A stretch of 9,617 nucleotides of DNA from contig DFYU01000132.1 in NCBI GenBank assembly GCA_002383415.1, forward strand, positions 1 to 9,617, read 5' to 3'. The stretch is from Geobacter sp. UBA4074. GTDB lineage: Bacteria; Desulfobacterota; Desulfuromonadia; Geobacterales; Pseudopelobacteraceae. The notes beneath the pieces are model-generated. The model did not search any database and was not told where the DNA came from. It was given only the letters and a program-made list of their open reading frames with translations. Every line of letters starts with the position of its first letter. Within the stretch, counting starts at the first letter, position 1. This document shows positions 6,359 through 9,617 of the stretch, one piece after another. Both the position numbers and the translations under genes were made by a program.

Positions 6359-7678
6359 ATGCAGGTTCAGGTAGAAGAGATCAGCTCGGTCAAACGTAAG
6401 GTCAGTGTCGAGGTGCCGGCAGAGCGTGTCAATGCAGAGATAGAAAAGGCGTTTGCCGGTATTCAGAAAAAGGCCACCTTGTCTGGTTTTCGTAAGGGTA
6501 AGGCGCCGCTGCAGATGATCAAGAAGTTTTACCGGAATGCCATGCAGGATGAGGTGATGCGTCGTTTGTATGAGCAGACCCTGTTTCCCGCCTTGGACGA
6601 GCACAAGATCGAGCCGGTGGATGCGCCGCTGATTCAGGATATGCCGCTGGTAGAGGAGGGCACCCCTTTCAAATACGCCGCTCTGGTGGAGATCATGCCC
6701 CAGATTCTGCTCAATGAGTACAGCGGGCTTGAGGTCAAGAAGGAGCGTTATGTTGCCAATAGCGCTGCGGTTGAGGCCGAGATCGAGCGGATGCGCGAAA
6801 ATATGGCCCAGCTGGTGCCGGTTGAAGACGCTGCTGTTGAAGAAGGTCAGGTGCTGACCGTTGACTACAGCTTCAGCGTTGCAGGTCAGCCCGCTGAGGA
6901 CTCAAGTGGTCAGGGCGCCCAGGTTGAGGTGACAACCGGTCGTCTGCTGCCCGGTCTGGCTGAGGGTTTGATCGGCATGCGGATCGGTGAAACCAAGCCG
7001 ATCGAGGTCACCATGCCTGAAGGAGAGGGTAACCCTGAGCTTGCTGGCAAGCAAGGCACCTTTACCGTCACGCTGAAAGAGATCAAGAAGAAGGAATTGC
7101 CGGAACTGAACGACGAATTTGCCCAGCAGTTCGGCGATTTCGAGACCATCGACGAGATGCGTACCAAACTGGCCGAGATGCGCGAACAACAGGAATTGGA
7201 GCGGATCAACACCGATCTTAAGGTGCGGGTGATTGACGCCCTGATCGCCAAGAACCCCCTTGAGGTGCCCGATTCGATGGTGCGCCGTCAGGTTGAGTTC
7301 ATGCTGGAGAATATGAAACAGCGCCTGCAGAGCCAGCGCATGTCGCTGGAGATGATGGGCTTGAATGAAGAGGCCTTCAAGGCCCGTTACTGGAATGAGG
7401 CGACCCAGAAGGTAAAGGGTGGTCTACTGGTAATGGCGCTGGTGGAAAAGGAAAACATCACCGTGACCGACGAGGATCTGGAGGCACGTTACACCAAGAT
7501 CGCCGCAGGCAACGAAGAGATGCTGCCCCGTATTCGCGAATTCTACGCAGCTCAGGCCAATGCGCGCAACTCGTTGGTGGCTGAATTGAAAGAAGAAAAG
7601 GCGATCGCCTTCCTGTTGGAGCAGTCGCAGCTGACCGAAGTGGACGCCGCTGAACTGACGCAGGGAAGCGAGGCCTAG
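6359..7678 (+). CDS. tig: Trigger factor (ribosome-associated chaperone)
   Basis: Trigger factor docks near the ribosome exit tunnel and shields nascent chains. The 439-residue protein has all three parts. The N-terminal ribosome-binding domain (about 1-120) contains the docking signature GFRKGKAP at 43-50. An FKBP-type prolyl isomerase domain lies at about 157-243. The helical C-terminal chaperone body (about 250-430) completes it. In the FKBP domain several positions that are aromatic in E. coli are not aromatic here: by eye F177 is Ala, F185 is Val, F198 is Leu200, and Y221 is lost, while Tyr170 and Phe234 remain. Isomerase activity may be weak, whereas chaperone parts look intact. GAGGA (6346-6350) lies eight bases before the ATG. 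It stands first in a tig-clpP-clpX string, the common bacterial order linking nascent-chain folding with degradation. Confidence 0.95.
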   Translation: MQVQVEEISSVKRKVSVEVPAERVNAEIEKAFAGIQKKATLSGFRKGKAPLQMIKKFYRNAMQDEVMRRLYEQTLFPALDEHKIEPVDAPLIQDMPLVEEGTPFKYAALVEIMPQILLNEYSGLEVKKERYVANSAAVEAEIERMRENMAQLVPVEDAAVEEGQVLTVDYSFSVAGQPAEDSSGQGAQVEVTTGRLLPGLAEGLIGMRIGETKPIEVTMPEGEGNPELAGKQGTFTVTLKEIKKKELPELNDEFAQQFGDFETIDEMRTKLAEMREQQELERINTDLKVRVIDALIAKNPLEVPDSMVRRQVEFMLENMKQRLQSQRMSLEMMGLNEEAFKARYWNEATQKVKGGLLVMALVEKENITVTDEDLEARYTKIAAGNEEMLPRIREFYAAQANARNSLVAELKEEKAIAFLLEQSQLTEVDAAELTQGSEA

Positions 7679-7689
7679 AGGAGTTGAGC

Positions 7690-8289
7690 ATGTACGTACC
7701 TATGGTGGTTGAACAATCCGGTCGTGGTGAGCGGGCCTATGATATCTATTCCCGCCTGTTGAAGGAGCGGATTGTCTTTCTGGGGGGCGAGATCAATGAT
7801 CAGATGGCTGATCTGGTGATCGCCCAGCTGCTGTTTCTGGAGGCAGAGGACCCGGACAAGGATATCCACCTCTATATTAATTCGCCGGGCGGTGTGGTTA
7901 CCTCCGGCATGGCGATCTTTGATACCATGCGCTACATCAAAGCGCCGGTATCTACCATCTGCATCGGTCAGGCCGCCTCCATGGGGGCGCTCTTGCTGAC
8001 AGCCGGCGAGAAGGGCAAACGGTTTGCTTTGCCCCATGCGCGGATCATGATCCACCAGCCGTTGGGAGGTTTCAGCGGTCAGGCCACCGATATCAAGATT
8101 CACGCCGAAGAGATCCTGCGCATGAAGCATGAGCTGAACGGTATCCTGGCCGACCTGTCCGGCCAGCCGCTGGAGAAGGTGGAAAACGACACTGAGCGCG
8201 ATTACTTCATGTCGGCGGAAGATGCCTGCGGTTATGGTCTGATCGATGCCGTTATGCAACGGAAGCCCGATGTGGGAGGTGCGCAATGA
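7690..8289 (+). CDS. clpP: ATP-dependent Clp protease proteolytic subunit
   Basis: ClpP forms the double-heptamer serine peptidase chamber that degrades proteins fed to it by ClpX. Starting at ATG 7690 it is 199 residues, with the catalytic triad Ser97 (GQAASMG), His122 (MIHQP) and Asp171 (TERDYF), the same numbers as mature E. coli ClpP. The INSPGG segment (63-68) forms part of the active-site strand. The N-terminus MYVPMVVEQ aligns with the start of mature E. coli ClpP, so there is no propeptide to remove. ATG 7690 is chosen because GAGGAG (7678-7683) lies six bases before it; a TTG at 7684 touches that site and is unlikely. The ribosome site overlaps the tig stop, so coupling is probable. 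Its stop overlaps clpX by ATGA. The product is about family length. Confidence 0.96.
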   Translation: MYVPMVVEQSGRGERAYDIYSRLLKERIVFLGGEINDQMADLVIAQLLFLEAEDPDKDIHLYINSPGGVVTSGMAIFDTMRYIKAPVSTICIGQAASMGALLLTAGEKGKRFALPHARIMIHQPLGGFSGQATDIKIHAEEILRMKHELNGILADLSGQPLEKVENDTERDYFMSAEDACGYGLIDAVMQRKPDVGGAQ

Positions 8290-9545
8290 GCAGGCTCGAT
8301 GGTAGTCAGGATACGCTGACCTGCTCCTTTTGCGGCAAGACCCAGGAAGAGGTCAAAAAGCTGATTGCGGGCCCGGCGGTCTACATCTGCGACGAGTGCA
8401 TCGAGCTGTGTAACGACATCGTCGCAGAAGAAAGCCGCATGGAGGATGCCCTTGGTCCTGATGTAAAAAAACTGCCCAAGCCACGCGAGATCAAGGAGTT
8501 TCTCGATGAGTACGTGGTGGGACAGGAGATGGCCAAAAAGGTCCTCTCGGTGGCGGTCTACAACCACTACAAACGAATCGAGACACCCTCCAAGCCGGGC
8601 GATGTCGAGATGCAGAAGAGCAACATCCTGATTCTGGGGCCCACCGGTTCCGGTAAAACCCTGTTGGCTCAGACCCTGGCCCGCATCCTCAAGGTGCCCT
8701 TTGCCATGGCCGACGCCACCAACCTGACCGAGGCCGGTTATGTTGGCGAGGATGTAGAAAATATCATCCTATCGCTCTTGCAGGCTGCCGATTATGATGT
8801 TGAACGGGCCCAGAAGGGGATCGTCTACATCGACGAAATCGACAAGATCGCCCGCAAGGCCGATTCACCGTCCCTGACTCGTGATGTCTCCGGTGAAGGG
8901 GTGCAGCAGGCGCTGCTGAAGATTATCGAAGGAACCGTGGCCAGCATCCCCCCCAAGGGAGGCCGTAAACACCCGCAGCAGGAGTTTTTGAAGGTGGATA
9001 CCACCAACATCCTGTTCATTTGCGGTGGTGCCTTTGCCGGTCTTGACGGCGTGATTCAGCAGCGGATCGGTAAGAAGACCCTCGGCTTTGGTGCCGATGT
9101 CAAAAAGCGCGAAGAGAAGAAGGCAGGTGAGTTGCTGTTGCAGGTCACCCCTGAAGACCTGCTCAAATACGGTTACATACCTGAATTTATTGGCCGTCTT
9201 CCGATGCTGGCTAGCCTGACTGAGCTTGATGAAGAGGCCCTGGTACAGATTCTGACCGAGCCGAAAAATGCGTTGTCCAAGCAGTATCAGAAGCTGCTGG
9301 AGATGGAAGGGGTGCGGTTGCGTTTTTCCGACGGCGCCCTGGTGGCGATCGCCAAAGAAGCCATCAAACGCAACACCGGCGCCCGTGGTTTGCGAGCCAT
9401 TTTAGAAGGTGCAATGCTTGATATCATGTATGAAATCCCGTCACAGCAGCATCTGCGGGAGGTGGTCATCAGCGAAGAAGTGATCTATCGCAAAGAGCGG
9501 CCGTTGTTGGTCTACGACCAGACGACCACCCCTGCGGCGGCGTAA
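8286..9545 (+). CDS. clpX: ATP-dependent Clp protease ATP-binding subunit ClpX
   Basis: ClpX is the hexameric AAA+ unfoldase that recognises substrates and threads them into ClpP. The 419-residue protein begins with the C4 zinc-binding domain (Cys13, Cys16, Cys35, Cys38) used for dimerisation and adaptor or substrate binding. The AAA+ module has Walker A GPTGSGKT (118-125), pore loop GYVG (151-154), Walker B VYIDEID (180-186, Glu184), the RKH loop (227-229) and the sensor-2 region GARGLR (365-370). The ClpP-docking tripeptide, IGF in E. coli, is LGF (266-268) here, a conservative change. Full family length with an ordinary C-terminal tail. Its ATG lies inside the clpP stop, with a strong ribosome site GGGAGGT (8274-8280) five bases upstream, favouring matched synthesis of both subunits. 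No terminator is seen after the stop. Confidence 0.97.
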   Translation: MSRLDGSQDTLTCSFCGKTQEEVKKLIAGPAVYICDECIELCNDIVAEESRMEDALGPDVKKLPKPREIKEFLDEYVVGQEMAKKVLSVAVYNHYKRIETPSKPGDVEMQKSNILILGPTGSGKTLLAQTLARILKVPFAMADATNLTEAGYVGEDVENIILSLLQAADYDVERAQKGIVYIDEIDKIARKADSPSLTRDVSGEGVQQALLKIIEGTVASIPPKGGRKHPQQEFLKVDTTNILFICGGAFAGLDGVIQQRIGKKTLGFGADVKKREEKKAGELLLQVTPEDLLKYGYIPEFIGRLPMLASLTELDEEALVQILTEPKNALSKQYQKLLEMEGVRLRFSDGALVAIAKEAIKRNTGARGLRAILEGAMLDIMYEIPSQQHLREVVISEEVIYRKERPLLVYDQTTTPAAA

Positions 9546-9560
9546 AACCTGAAAAAGTGC

Positions 9561-9590
9561 TTGACACTGTCAAACACCATCTGGTAAAGA
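9561..9590 (+). promoter_or_regulatory. Promoter with palindromic -35 region downstream of clpX
   Basis: TTGACA (9561-9566) is a perfect sigma-70 -35 box. TAAAGA (9585-9590), preceded by TG one base earlier (an extended -10), lies 18 bases downstream. The -35 box is one half of a perfect palindrome TTGACA-C-TGTCAA (9561-9573). No gene begins before the window ends at 9617, so this would drive the next gene to the right. lon often follows clpX in related bacteria, but that is expectation, not observation. Confidence 0.55.
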
Positions 9591-9617
9591 CGACAACGCT
9601 TCACAACTTCTCTTTAC

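Noticed and set aside
9575..9582. CACCATCT after CTTGACA, resembling a sigma-32 heat-shock promoter (CCCCATNT)
   Set aside because: The spacing is only 8 bases, whereas known heat-shock promoters need about 13-15, so a sigma-70-type reading with TAAAGA is preferred.
1..9617. Search for CRISPR arrays, insertion sequences, phage or defence genes
   Set aside because: No regularly spaced repeats, transposase motifs, terminal inverted repeats or foreign-looking composition were seen; the genes are all conserved housekeeping genes.

Overview
This window is a chromosomal housekeeping region, with no mobile element, CRISPR array, phage gene or defence system visible. It has a moderately high GC content, tightly packed genes all on the + strand, frequent 4-base ATGA stop/start overlaps, and two conserved gene strings: pheA-tyrA-aroA-cmk-ispH-rpsA and tig-clpP-clpX. 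Gene order and protein character (class II AroA, separate IspH and S1 proteins next to cmk, ClpP without a propeptide) suggest a member of the Desulfuromonadales/Geobacterales (Geobacter-Pelobacter-Trichlorobacter group). That placement is an inference from gene order and protein feel, not from a search.

Region 1 (1-4175) is a biosynthetic operon. It holds the end of prephenate dehydratase (pheA), prephenate dehydrogenase (tyrA), EPSP synthase (aroA), CMP kinase (cmk) and HMBPP reductase (ispH). The first three genes supply the shikimate step before chorismate and the two branches from prephenate to phenylalanine and tyrosine. cmk recycles CMP for nucleotide pools, and ispH makes isoprenoid precursors. 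Genes overlap or are separated by only a few bases, so they are probably one transcript with translational coupling.

Region 2 (4176-6069) starts with a 92-base leader, AT-rich in its first part, that carries a palindrome, a hairpin and duplicated G-rich tracts. It leads into rpsA (ribosomal protein S1, six S1 domains), which ends at a strong intrinsic terminator. Region 3 (6077-6322) holds two tRNA-Leu genes with anticodons UAA and UAG. The first begins only 7 bases after the terminator. The second lies 36 bases ahead of tig with no terminator between.

Region 4 (6359-9617) is a protein-quality-control cluster: trigger factor (tig), the ClpP protease subunit and the ClpX unfoldase. It ends in a fresh promoter-like sequence with a palindrome over the -35 box, which probably drives the next gene outside the window (lon would be usual, but it is not seen).

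I found no undescribed multi-gene system. The points most worth a second look are the terminator abutting a tRNA gene, a trigger factor whose prolyl-isomerase pocket has lost most of its aromatic residues, and three regulatory-looking inverted repeats.
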